A stretch of DNA of 17,935 nucleotides from Monoraphidium neglectum. Its lineage: Eukaryota; Chlorophyta; Chlorophyceae; Sphaeropleales; Selenastraceae. A model generated the notes under the pieces. That model saw only the letters and a list, made by a program, of their open reading frames with translations, was not told where the DNA came from and searched no databases. The stretch spans positions 7,340-25,274 of the forward strand of contig NW_014013156.1 in assembly GCF_000611645.1 (NCBI RefSeq), written 5' to 3'. Each line of letters starts with the position of its first letter. The first letter of the stretch is position 1. This document shows, in pieces, positions 9,982 to 17,935 of this stretch. The position numbers and the translations under genes are program-made.

Positions 9982-12161
9982 ATGAAGCGTGCCAGAGATA
10001 TCAGCGAGGTGTTGTTTCAGCTCGAAGGTGTGCAGGCCTCGTTGGATGATCTATTCAAAGAGCGCAATGGCGGCGTTGCGCGTACTGCACACCGCGCTGC
10101 GAGTTGTGGCGTGCGAGCGGACGTGTACGCTAGTGTCATAGGTGCGCACTCAGAGAGCACCATGCCCCTCACTCAAATACTTGCAACAATATGCCGTGTG
10201 CGCCGCAGGCGGTGGGATCGTAGTCCTCAAGCGCCGCACACCGCAAAAAGCGGGCGGTGGCCATCTCGACCAAGACGGGGTCCCCGCCAGGTTAGCAGCG
10301 ACCGCCGCCCGCCCCTCCGAGATCTGCGACGTCTTCCCCATCTTGTTCAACGTCCTCGACGGCGGCGCGCGGCGCGGCCTGGGCACCGCGTGCCGCGCGG
10401 CCAATGCGGCGTACCGCCACGGGGTGCTGCGGCTGGCGCTGCCCTGGTAGGCAGCGGCCGGCCTGCCATGTGATGCGAGCACTGAGGGCGCTCGTATTGT
10501 GGGACCTGGCCGCCTGAACGGCCCAACCCACCCCGCTACTGCCCCTGTCAGCTCTGTCGGCCCTGCCTCATCTACGTTTGGTTTTCACCCTGCACCTCTG
10601 CCCTGATTTCTGCCACCCACCTCTGGCCCAACGCACCAGGCAGTACCTGCGGGTCCTGCCCAGTGTCGCGGCGCGCTTCCCGAGCCTGCAGCACCTGAGG
10701 ATCATCAACTGCTGCACGCTGATGTCAGCGGCCGCGTACAACGACCATGACAACGACCCCCATGGTGCGACCAGGGACGTCCCGCCCTGCATCGCGTACT
10801 TCCGGCCGGAACCCCCGCCGCCGCAGCGGCTGCTGACCTCGGAGATCGGGCGGCTCATCGGGCGCCTGTCGGGCCTGAGGGAGCTCGTCGTACCTGCTGG
10901 GGTGGACGTGAGCGCGGAGGGCGCAGCGGCGCTGGCCGCCGGGCTCGGGCAGCTCAGGTGATCACGGCCACGAAAACATCTGTCACACACTGTGATTTCA
11001 AGAGCCCCTTCTGCTGTGTGCAGCGGGTGCCGCCGCGCTCTGGCAACGTCTTGAGTCGGCCATTTGTAGCGCCGCGGCGCTTTGCTGTGTGTCTGTCGAG
11101 GTCGCCAAGCCCTCGCACTGCTTTGCTGAGAGGATCGCCTTGCTACAAACCTTTCTGACATGGAACGCCCCCGTTACTGGGTGCATGCGGACACCCACGA
11201 CCGCAGGCAGCTGGACCTGGCGGGCCGCGGCGTTGGCCCCGCGGGCGCGCGTGGCCTGGCGGTGCTCACCAACCTGGAGAGCCTGCGGCTGGGCTGGTGC
11301 CACATTGGGACAGAGGTGGGGGCTGCTGGTTGGGCCATGTGCCGTGGCATGTGCTGATGTCAGCGACCGCTCTCACCCCTGTACGACAGTTTAAAGGGTT
11401 TGACAGTGCGATGTCATTGGCCTCGATTAATCAACAGGTAACGTTTGACCCCTGAACTGCCGCCCCAACATCCTCGGCCCAGTCGATACCATGTCAAACC
11501 CATCGTGCCAAGTCGCCCTTTCACATTCCCGCCAACAGACCGCCCTCTCGCCACCCCCTCCTTTATCCCTTCTCCCCCTCAAACCCCGCCGCAGGCCGCC
11601 ACCGCCCTGACCGCGCTGACCGGCCTGCGCTGCCTGTCGCTGCCAGGCAACTGGATCGGCCCTGAGGCAGTGCCCCGCCTCGCCGCGTCCCTCACGCGCC
11701 TCGAGTCCCTCGACCTCGCCCACAACCTCTGCATGGCGCCCGCCAACACCGGCCCTGCCGCGCTGGCCCGCCTGGACCGGCTGGCGCGGCTGGACGCCGC
11801 CGCCACGGGCCTGACGGCCGCGGGGCTGCGCGCGCTGGCGGGCGGCGTTGCGCGGTTTGGCGCGCTGGACGTGTCACTGAACGACGAGTCTGTTTTGGAG
11901 GGCGTCCTGCCAGACGGCGCCCTCGCTGCGCCCGCGGCGCAGGCCTGCGCCGCGGCCGCGCCGCTGCCGCAGCCGCCGCGCGGGCTGAGGCAGCTGCGGG
12001 CGCTCGGCGCCGCGTGCGTGGGGGTCGGCGCCGACGAGGCTCGGGCGCTAGCGTCGCTGGGGGGCCTCTCTGAGCTGCGACTGTCGCGACGCAACGACTG
12101 CCGCGCCGTCTGCTCCGCGCTCGCGCCGCTGCGGGCACGAAACGCCGTCTTTTGGGTGTGA
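9982..12161 (+). CDS. Leucine-rich-repeat protein with F-box-like segment (463 aa)
   Basis: Five exons: 9982-10141, 10209-10446, 10640-10957, 11207-11315 and 11595-12161; 1392 nt, 463 residues plus TGA. Overhangs of 1, 2, 2 and 0 nt match at the four joins. Residues about 92-125 (EICDVFPILFNVLD, then GTACRAANAAYR) look like a divergent F-box. From residue 133 on there are leucine-rich repeats of the ribonuclease-inhibitor type: FPSLQHLRIINCC, LSGLRELVVPAG, LDLAGRGVGPAG, LESLRLGWCHIG, LRCLSLPGNWIGPEA, LESLDLAHN and LSELRLSRRND. Such proteins usually bind other proteins, and F-box/LRR proteins act as SCF substrate receptors; that role is inferred. The first two exons are the weakest part of the model: exon 2 could instead start at 10291, but then the phase with the proposed exon 1 fails. 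The gene diverges from paralogue 2 and converges on FANCL. Decayed copies of its 3' end lie at 2803-3140 and 3592-3925. Confidence 0.8.
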
Positions 12162-12699
12162 CGTCGTAAGGCGGGCGCGCGTGATTCTCACCCCGGCCGC
12201 GGCCCTCAGGTGACATGTGTGGGGGTCAGTTGCGCGCAGGATTTCACGCATGTGTCCTGTTGGCTTCCAGGGCGCGCCATCACACCGGGGCGTATTCTTC
12301 CTGGTATCCCACCATCCTGCTCCGCCTGTTCTTTGTGCGCGGCTTGCTATGCTGGCACATTTTCTCACAATTATCCCTCCTTAGGGGTGAGGGGATGTTC
12401 TGGAAAACTGCAACCGCAGTCTTTTGGCTGCTAGGCCATTTGAATGCCCTTCGCCCCTTGGCCTGCCCCGCTCCTCCCACCCCTGCTCTGTGTCACAACC
12501 AACCTCTCGGTGCCTCCCGGATGCGTGATACGCTTGTGCTCGCCTTTATCCCCACATTTTTGTCCCGAGGCCTCCCAGATGATGCTTTGCAACCACACAA
12601 TACACTGTAGCAACCCAGAGGTTCCTAGCCACAGGCTCCGAGCGTTCGTTGCATTACTGTCGGGCGGGCCGGCAGCCAGTCTGCAGCCGAGTGACGTCA
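12162..12699. other. Convergent 3' flanks of the LRR gene and FANCL
   Basis: Stop codons of the two facing genes are 538 bp apart, and no gene is seen between them. The first ~230 bp also occur in decayed form at 2870-3140 and 3660-3925. I found no clear TGTAA for either gene; a TGTAG variant stands at 12606-12610 on the plus strand. Confidence 0.6.
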
Positions 12700-15180
12700 T
12701 CACGTCCTCACGGCCACCGGTGCAGAGCAGTAGGGGCAGGCCCCAAAGAGCGTCGAGAAGCAGCGCCGGCTGTTGGGCAGGCCGCGCAGCCACTCCGCCA
12801 GGCAGCGCGCGTGGAAGGGGCGCGCGCAGCCCTCGACCGCGTCGCAGCTCGCGTCCGGCACGTCGCCTGCGGGGCGAGGGGGTGGGGGTCGGGTGGTGGG
12901 TGTGGTTGCTGGTCGTGCTTACGACCGCATGAGGAGAGCGGCATTCTGTCACGGCGCGATCCGCCGTTAGCCAGGCAGATGCCCCACAGGATCAAGGTCC
13001 AGGGCGCAGGCTACAGGGACACCCGCAGTGCTGTCTAAAGGGTGTGGCCCCGGGTCTCACCCGGCTGGTCCGCAGGCGCGGAGGGATCTTGCAGCAGCAC
13101 CGCGTAGCAGATGCCGCAGGCGCCGGCGTCTTCCTCCTCGTCCCCGCTGCTGCTGCTGCTGCTGGCGTCGCTGGCGCTGCCGTCGCCGTCACGCATCCCC
13201 TCATCGCCGGGCGGCCCCATCCGCGAATCCGCATGGCCATGCGCGGCCGCCCCCGTGGCGCCATCACCACCGCCGCCGCCGCCGCCTTGCCGCGCGGCTG
13301 CCTCTGCATGCGAAGCCAATGAGATCGGCCGCCGCAGGTCCTCTAGCCAGGCCAGCTGCTGCCTCCCGGGCGCCGGCAGCTCAAGCTGCAGCACCGCCGC
13401 CAAATTGTCCCCCGGCGCCGCGCCCTGCGTCCACCCCGCCGCCGCGCCCGCGCACCAGCGCCGCTGCAGCTCCGCCGCCGCGGCGCCGCCGCCGGAAAAG
13501 GTGGCGGAGGGGAGGGCGCGGGGGGCGGCTGGGGAGAAGGCGAGCTCGAGGCAACCTGCCCCGCGCGGCAGCGAGAGCCGGCGGCTGCAGCGGCCGAACC
13601 AGCCCGCGGGCCCCGCGCATGGGGACGCAGAACCCGCCTCGCCGCCCGCTTCGCCGCCGCCGCCGCCGTCGATCCAATCGCTCAGCTGCTGCTGCGCGCG
13701 GTTGCGGGCCTCTGGGGGGTCCAGGACGCGGCAGCTGCCCTCCAGCTGCTCAAGGACAGCCCACAGGTCTTGGTAGCGGGCGAGGGCCTGCCAAAAATTG
13801 AGCGAGAAGGGTGCAGCAGCAGGTGTGGGGGGCGCGGAGGGGGAATCTAAATGCTGGTGGCATCAGAGGGATGCACAATTCGCTCAAAAAGCAGCCTGTT
13901 GATGCGCACCTGTCGCGCATGCCGCGCCACCGCCACCAGTGTGCTGCTGCCGGGGCCCCACGAAAACCCAAAGGGCTCCGGCAGGTCCATCCAAGCGGAG
14001 GGCGCCGAGGCCGGGAAGCTGCCGGGCAGCTGCACGCGCAGCAGATGGGGGCGGCCTGCGGCGGCGCGCATCGGTGGTGCGCACTTGTCGGCTACCGCGG
14101 ATCGGCGCGGGTGTGACGACATTCCGATTCCTTTCCTCGTCGTGGAGAGCATATCACCAGCAGGCATGTGAGGGGCAAGGGGGTATTGCCCGGAGGCAAA
14201 ACGTAACCACATGAGCTTCTGTATGTCCTCACCTGCCGTGTCCTCGATTTGCAGAGCCAGGCGCCGCAAGTCCTGCACACAAGCGGCCGACACCGGGGTT
14301 GGAAAAAAGCGACACCAATGTTTGGGGCTTTTGCAGCCGGCCACCCGGCCGCTGCCTAACCCAGCAGCGGAGGACCACGCGCCGCATGACAAGGCGCGGC
14401 CAGGTGGCGGCCGGCGCACTAGGATACCAGCAGTGCTGGGTGGGAAACTGAGCGGTGGAAGCACAAAGGCACCTGGCTCAGGGCGACCACCGAGCCCCAG
14501 CCCAGGCCGTCAAGCTGCTGCAAGAGGGTCAGGTGAAACTCCAGCGCCACGCCCCTATGACTGCTGGCGCCAGACACTGACTGCGCCTCTAGCGGCATCA
14601 GGAGCAGCGGCAATGGCGGGAGCGGCGACTCGTCAGAGGCTGCGGCCGCATCTGCGCCGCGCGCAACCGCATGAAAACACCAGGGTGGTGCTTGGCGTGA
14701 AAGCAGCGGCACCTGCCACGCGCGCGCCTGCGGCTGCTCGTCCGGGTGCGGCTGCTGCTGCCGCGGCCGCCGCCGAGGCCTCAGCGGCGGGGGCCGCGCC
14801 TGCACCACTTTGAGGGAGGGCCCCAGCGCCGCCTGCAGCTCCCGAACGAGGTCGCAAGGGCGGAAGCCGGCCGGCAGCTGCTGCAGCCGCTGAAGGGTGC
14901 CGGCGGGGAGGCGGTCGAGCAGCTCGGCGGCGCAGGTGAGGGGCTCGAGCTGCTGGTGAGGCGGTGTTTGGCCCGCCCTTGGAGGCGGGGCGGCCTGGTC
15001 CTCTAGCAGGTGCTGCGGAAGCTGCTGCTGCTGCTGCTGCTGTTTTGGCGGGTGCTGCGGATTGTCTAGGGCAGGCGCGAATAGCTCCTCTGCACATGCA
15101 ACCCCGCCGTCGTGCTCGGGCTGCGGGGCATGTCGCGGCGCACGCAGCTGCAGTCGGCGGCGATGGCAGACGACTGACAT
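12700..15180 (-). CDS. FANCL: E3 ubiquitin-protein ligase FANCL (Fanconi anaemia group L), 595 aa
   Basis: Minus-strand exons: 15180-14473, 14272-14233, 14055-13910, 13787-13061 and 12866-12700; 1788 nt, 595 residues plus TGA, with all phases consistent. Residues about 215-300 match the first half of the double-RWD (URD) region: LQQLDGLGWGSVVALS, then LALQIEDTAGRPHLLRVQLP, then WMDLPEPFGFSW. The segment LARYQDLWAVLEQLEGSCRV (from residue 300) continues it. The C-terminus is the characteristic FANCL RING: CGICYA at 522-527, a later Cys pair, FHARCLAEWLRGLPNSRRCF, then FGACPYCSAPVAV with Cys 584 and 587. FANCL works with the E2 UBE2T to monoubiquitinate FANCD2 and FANCI in the nucleus during crosslink repair. 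Human and plant proteins are roughly 375 residues; this one is longer through a Q/P/A-rich N-terminus and Gly- and Ser/Asp/Glu-rich insertions before the RING. The N-terminal ELF domain is not recognisable. ATG at 15180 is the first in frame. Confidence 0.93.
15018..15042. repeat. CTG/CAG triplet run coding poly-Gln in FANCL
   Basis: A run of CTG on the plus strand reads as CAG codons in exon 1 of FANCL and gives seven Gln in a row within a Q/P-rich, probably disordered N-terminal stretch. Short slippage-prone runs of this kind are common in GC-rich algal genes. Confidence 0.85.
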
Positions 15181-15469
15181 CAGGTATAGTGATGTCTATA
15201 GGCTGTATGAGTGTGACGCTACGGTTGTGAGGCACCTGTTTCTGCGTGTATTCAAGGATGGCGGGATCTAGATCTCTTTGTGTATTTTTTCATTTGTCTC
15301 AAGGCCACTGGATTCAATGCGGACTGATCAAATAGAGATACCAACAATAAACACTAGCTGCACTTGCACCTCTCCGCGCGAAGCACTGGCGCAATTCGAT
15401 TGACGACTCCAGAGAAAAGAGCAGTCGAGGAGCAGCAACACCATAAACGGTCTTCAGCATAAACAAGTC
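15181..15469. promoter_or_regulatory. Short divergent promoter region, FANCL / PDZ gene
   Basis: Only 289 bp lie between the ATG of FANCL and the ATG of the PDZ gene. The stretch is clearly AT-richer than the genes on either side, most so at 15275-15360. It must hold both transcription starts unless one gene has an unseen 5' exon. Confidence 0.5.
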
Positions 15470-17091
15470 ATGCTCGCGTGTAGCACATTGGGCAGGGCGC
15501 CTGTGGTGACCAGGGGCGGCGCAGTGCTGACCACCGAACGCCGCAGCGTGTGCGGGGCCACAGCAGGTGATAACTGGGTGCAATCGCAACTGCACGCGCG
15601 CAAAACGCGAGCCACCAAACAGTTCTTCATTTTCTTCCTGTATTGCTGGTGTCGCTTCAACGTGCGTTGAATCTCGTGGTCGCACTTCCCGGCGCAACGC
15701 AGCCCTCCGGCGCCGGCAGCGGGCAGCCCCCGCCTGGCGGCCCTCGGCGGCCGCGCCAGACGCCGCCGCGGAGGGCGCCGCCAGCAGCAGCGGCGGCAGC
15801 GCCGCCGCCAGCCTGCCCGGTCAGCGGCTGGTGGCGACGCTGCCCAAGCCGGTGGGCGTCGTGTTTTCACAGAAGGAGGGCGGCCCCGTGTTCATCGAGA
15901 GTGTGGTGCCTGGCGGCAACGCCGACAAGGCCGGCATCAAGGTGGGGCGCCAGGCGGGCAGGTGCACGCCCCGCTTGCTCACACGCCGCCCAGATGCTTC
16001 TGCGTTCGCCACCACCCTCGGAACCCGGGCTGCTCGCTGCAAAGGGCACCAAGCGGGCGAGCGGCAAACACTGCGCAGCCGTCCTGCTGTTGGCCACCAC
16101 TCCTCCAACTGCGCCTTGCATGGGGCTGGAGCGCCCACCAAGCCTGGGCCAAGCCCGTTCGTCCGCTTCGCCCACCCCGCTGCCCCCCCTACGATCTCTC
16201 TCTCCCCCCAAACCCACTCCAGCCCGGGGACATTCTCAACCGCTGCAGCGCCGTCACCCTCAAGGTGGGCGCTCTACTCGGCGGCCACTCCCGCCCTGCC
16301 GCTGCAGCTGGGCCCCTGCCGTGCGGCTGCGTGCTGGCTTGCGGGACACACCCCAGAGCGGCCGCTACCAACGGACACGCCCGTGGTTGCCAGCCTGCGC
16401 CATGCGAGCCGGGCTGGTCCTGCCTTTTCCTCCCTCTCATTCCAACCCACCTGTAGCTCACCAGCTGCTCGGGATCCCCTCTGTTCCAACAGGCTGGCAA
16501 GGAGGGCCGGTATGAGAGGGTGGGGCATGGCGACAGGCCCTATGACAACTGGGAGGTGACCGGGCGGCAATCAAGGGGAGGGAGTGCACACGGGGCCACA
16601 TAGGCAGGAGGGCACGTGGGCGGGGCGGCCTGCAGGGCTGCGCTGCAAGGAGGCGGCCGCCGAATGCGGGTGCTGGCCGGCCCCTCAGCCCTTTGCGAGC
16701 AGCAGCAGCGGCGGCGTGGGTGAGGGCCACGCAGCTGTACCCGCTGGCGCGGGTACAGCGCCGCTGCACCCTCAAGACGCCGCCGCGGAAGCTGCCGCTG
16801 TGGGCTGGGGCTTTCGCTGCCGCGGCAGCTTTCGCACCCACGGCGATGGCTGCTGTGGACCACAACTACCAACCACCCTGCCAACCGCCCTCCAGCCGCC
16901 CTCGAACCAACCGCCCTCCAGCCGCCCTCCAACCAACCGCCCTCCCACCGCCCGCCCCCCAGGAGATCATGATCGACACGGAGGGCCTCAAGTTTGAGAC
17001 GGTGATGAGCGCCCTCAAGAGCAACAACGAGCGCTGGGGCTTTAAGACGGTCACGCTCGTCATCAGGCGGCCGCCCCCCGCTGAAGAGTAG
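15470..17091 (+). CDS. PDZ-domain protein, probably plastid-targeted (189 aa)
   Basis: Exons: 15470-15566, 15703-15941, 16223-16264, 16493-16555 and 16963-17091; 570 nt, 189 residues plus TAG. The first intron is phase 1 and matches (G|GT donor, acceptor at 15701-15702); the others are phase 0. Residues 1 to about 65 (MLACSTLGRAPVVTRGGA, then an R-rich and A/S-rich stretch with few acids) resemble an algal chloroplast transit peptide. The PDZ domain spans about 75-175: LPKPVGVVFSQKEGGPVFIE, VVPGGNADKAGIKPGDIL (the PGD turn is restored only by splicing exon 2 to exon 3), DRPYDNWE, and FETVMSALKSNNERWGFKTV near the end. PDZ domains bind C-terminal tails, and several plastid PDZ proteins take part in thylakoid complex assembly or proteolysis; which group this joins is not clear. 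A TGTAA signal lies 236 nt after the stop. The gene diverges from FANCL across 289 bp. Confidence 0.85.
16734..16759. repeat. Perfect 11-bp inverted repeat with 4-nt loop in PDZ intron 4
   Basis: Arms GCTGTACCCGC and GCGGGTACAGC flank TGGC, giving a strong potential RNA or DNA hairpin in the middle of the 407-nt intron. It is too far from the stop codon of any gene to be a terminator. Confidence 0.85.
16869..16956. repeat. C-rich 26-bp tandem repeat in the last intron of the PDZ gene
   Basis: About three units related to AACCAACCGCCCTCCAGCCG, the clearest at 16905-16930 and 16931-16956. They fill the polypyrimidine region just ahead of the acceptor at 16961-16962. Confidence 0.8.
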
Positions 17092-17326
17092 GCGCCGCGG
17101 CGGAGGGCCGCGGGCCCCGGCCGCGCCGGCGCCTGGCCCTGACGTGCGGGGCCGCACGAGAGGGCTCAGCTTTGGGAATTACAAAAGACATGCCGTGTGC
17201 GTGATGAGTCGTGGTCCGGCGTGAAACTTGGTGTGCCGCCGCTTCATAAGATGCGGCAGCGGTGAGGCAGCGTCGCACTGCTGCACCCGCTGCCTTGTCG
17301 TAGCGCCGCGCGCCAGCCCCGGCTGC

Positions 17327-17331
17327 TGTAA
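17327..17331 (+). terminator. TGTAA polyadenylation signal of the PDZ gene
   Basis: TGTAA is the usual chlorophyte polyadenylation signal. It lies 236 nt after the TAG stop, a normal 3' UTR length for these algae, and is the first plus-strand TGTAA I see after the stop. Confidence 0.55.
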
Positions 17332-17367
17332 AGCGCTCCGGCTGTCGACAATGAAAGCAGGGGTGTG

Positions 17368-17372
17368 TTACA
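17368..17372 (-). terminator. TGTAA on the minus strand, possible signal for the right-edge gene
   Basis: TTACA on the plus strand reads TGTAA on the minus strand. It faces the PDZ-gene signal 37 bp away and would fit a convergent gene entering from the right edge. Confidence 0.3.
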
Positions 17373-17827
17373 GTGCTCCTCCGGTCGAACGGGCGGATCG
17401 GGGCGTTTCATGTTTTATGGCGTTGTGGCAGCAATCAGGGCAGCAGGGCCCGCCCGCGCAAACGATCTGCAGACGGGCGGCGCTCGGGTCCCCTCTCGTG
17501 GGTCATCAGGGCTGCGCAAAGGCACAAGGCAACGGCGGGCGCACCACGGGGCGGGGCGCGCCCCACTGCAAATATCACAACCCGCGGCGGCGGCGGCGGC
17601 GCCGGCGCGCGCGCGTTCAGACACAAACATGAGGATCGAACCAACTGAGTCGAGCTTGGCCCCGCGGCACGAGCTGCGTGGGCCAATGCGGACCGGGGGG
17701 CGACGTGGACACGCGCCAACGCGCACACACAGTAGAGTCACACACACGGCGGCCGCGGCGCCGCCTCTCAGGGCGCGCGGCCGCGCTGAATCCCGACCCA
17801 GGGGCCGGCCGGGCGGCCGCGGGGCGC

Positions 17828-17935
17828 TCAACTGAGCGAGGGCGCCCGACGGAGGGGGGTGCCGCGCGCGTGGTTGGCGGCCCGCACCTTTTCGGCCGGG
17901 GAGGCGTCGGCACGGGGGCCAGGTGGGGGGGGCGG
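17828..17935 (-). CDS. Possible C-terminal end of a minus-strand gene entering from the right edge
   Basis: Read leftward from the right edge, one minus-strand frame stays open for 35 codons and ends in a natural-looking tail (ASPAEKVRAANHARGTPLRR, then APSLS and TGA at 17830-17828). A TTACA at 17368-17372 reads TGTAA on the minus strand and could be its polyadenylation signal. Against this, AAG|GTGCGG near 17892 on the minus strand would also make a good splice donor, in which case the tail is intron. The window holds too little to decide, and no family is recognised. Confidence 0.25.
   Translation of the reverse strand, partial: PPPPPGPRADASPAEKVRAANHARGTPLRRAPSLS

Larger units (their letters stand above)
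17092..17827. other. Intergenic region after the PDZ gene
   Basis: No supportable gene. It holds the PDZ-gene 3' UTR, two facing TGTAA signals, and from 17575 a CGG- and CG-alternating stretch of very high GC. Open frames here are unbroken because of GC content and show no recognisable domain. Confidence 0.5.

Noticed and set aside
14633..15235. 200-codon minus-strand frame as an alternative FANCL N-terminus
   Set aside because: It starts at GTG and is in a different frame from the URD-coding sequence. The ATG at 15180 opens the correct frame.
15567..16559. 330-codon frame as an unspliced PDZ-domain protein
   Set aside because: It begins at a GTG that fits better as a splice donor and reads through intron 2, which would break the PDZ domain before its PGD turn. 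The spliced model restores a standard PDZ.
17415..17831. 138-codon minus-strand frame near the right edge as a gene
   Set aside because: A/R/P-rich composition without a domain, in a different frame from the more protein-like tail at 17828-17935, and consistent with GC-driven openness.
1..17935. CRISPR array, prophage, bacterial operon, transposase or reverse transcriptase
   Set aside because: None is visible. The tandem repeats have no regular spacers, and no frame resembles a transposase or polymerase. Introns mark the DNA as eukaryotic.

Overview
This window looks like nuclear DNA of a green alga of the Chlorophyceae. The evidence is high GC, coding bias toward G/C third positions, genes split by many short introns with GTGAG/GTGCG-type donors and CAG|G acceptors, poly-Q/poly-G/poly-A runs inside proteins, and TGTAA, the usual chlorophyte polyadenylation signal, behind the best-defined 3' end. 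Genus is not resolvable by eye; the style fits Chlamydomonadales or Sphaeropleales (Selenastraceae-like). There are no bacterial operons, CRISPR arrays or recognisable rRNA/tRNA genes. All exon models were read by hand from splice sites and checked for intron phase; every join described keeps frame.

Layout, left to right. (1) 1-1906, minus: a paralogue of gene 2, cut by the left edge, with an F-box-like N-terminus and degenerate ankyrin-type helical repeats. (2) 1907-2630: its upstream region. (3) 2631-4222: two tandem ~0.8 kb units, each carrying a decayed copy of the last codons and 3' flank of the LRR gene found at 9982-12161. (4) 4573-8952, minus: gene 2, complete, 4 exons, 1185 residues. 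(5) 8953-9981: divergent intergenic region. (6) 9982-12161, plus: five-exon gene for a 463-residue leucine-rich-repeat protein with an F-box-like segment. (7) 12162-12699: convergent 3' flanks. (8) 12700-15180, minus: five-exon gene for the Fanconi anaemia E3 ubiquitin ligase FANCL, the firmest identification here. (9) 15181-15469: 289-bp divergent promoter region. (10) 15470-17091, plus: five-exon gene for a small, probably plastid-targeted PDZ-domain protein. (11) 17092-17935: convergent 3' flanks and the possible end of another minus-strand gene.

The main architectural result is that the left half is a duplicated divergent gene pair. The block 'ankyrin-like gene (minus) / shared upstream region / LRR gene (plus)' is complete at 4573-12161. 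It recurs at 1-4222, where the ankyrin-like gene is intact as far as visible but the LRR partner survives only as two broken 3' ends. The right half is unique single-gene sequence. FANCL would act in the nucleus, monoubiquitinating FANCD2/FANCI in interstrand-crosslink repair. The two F-box-like families could be substrate receptors of SCF-type ligases, but that rests on weak motifs. The PDZ protein shares a short divergent promoter with FANCL and has no obvious functional link to it.
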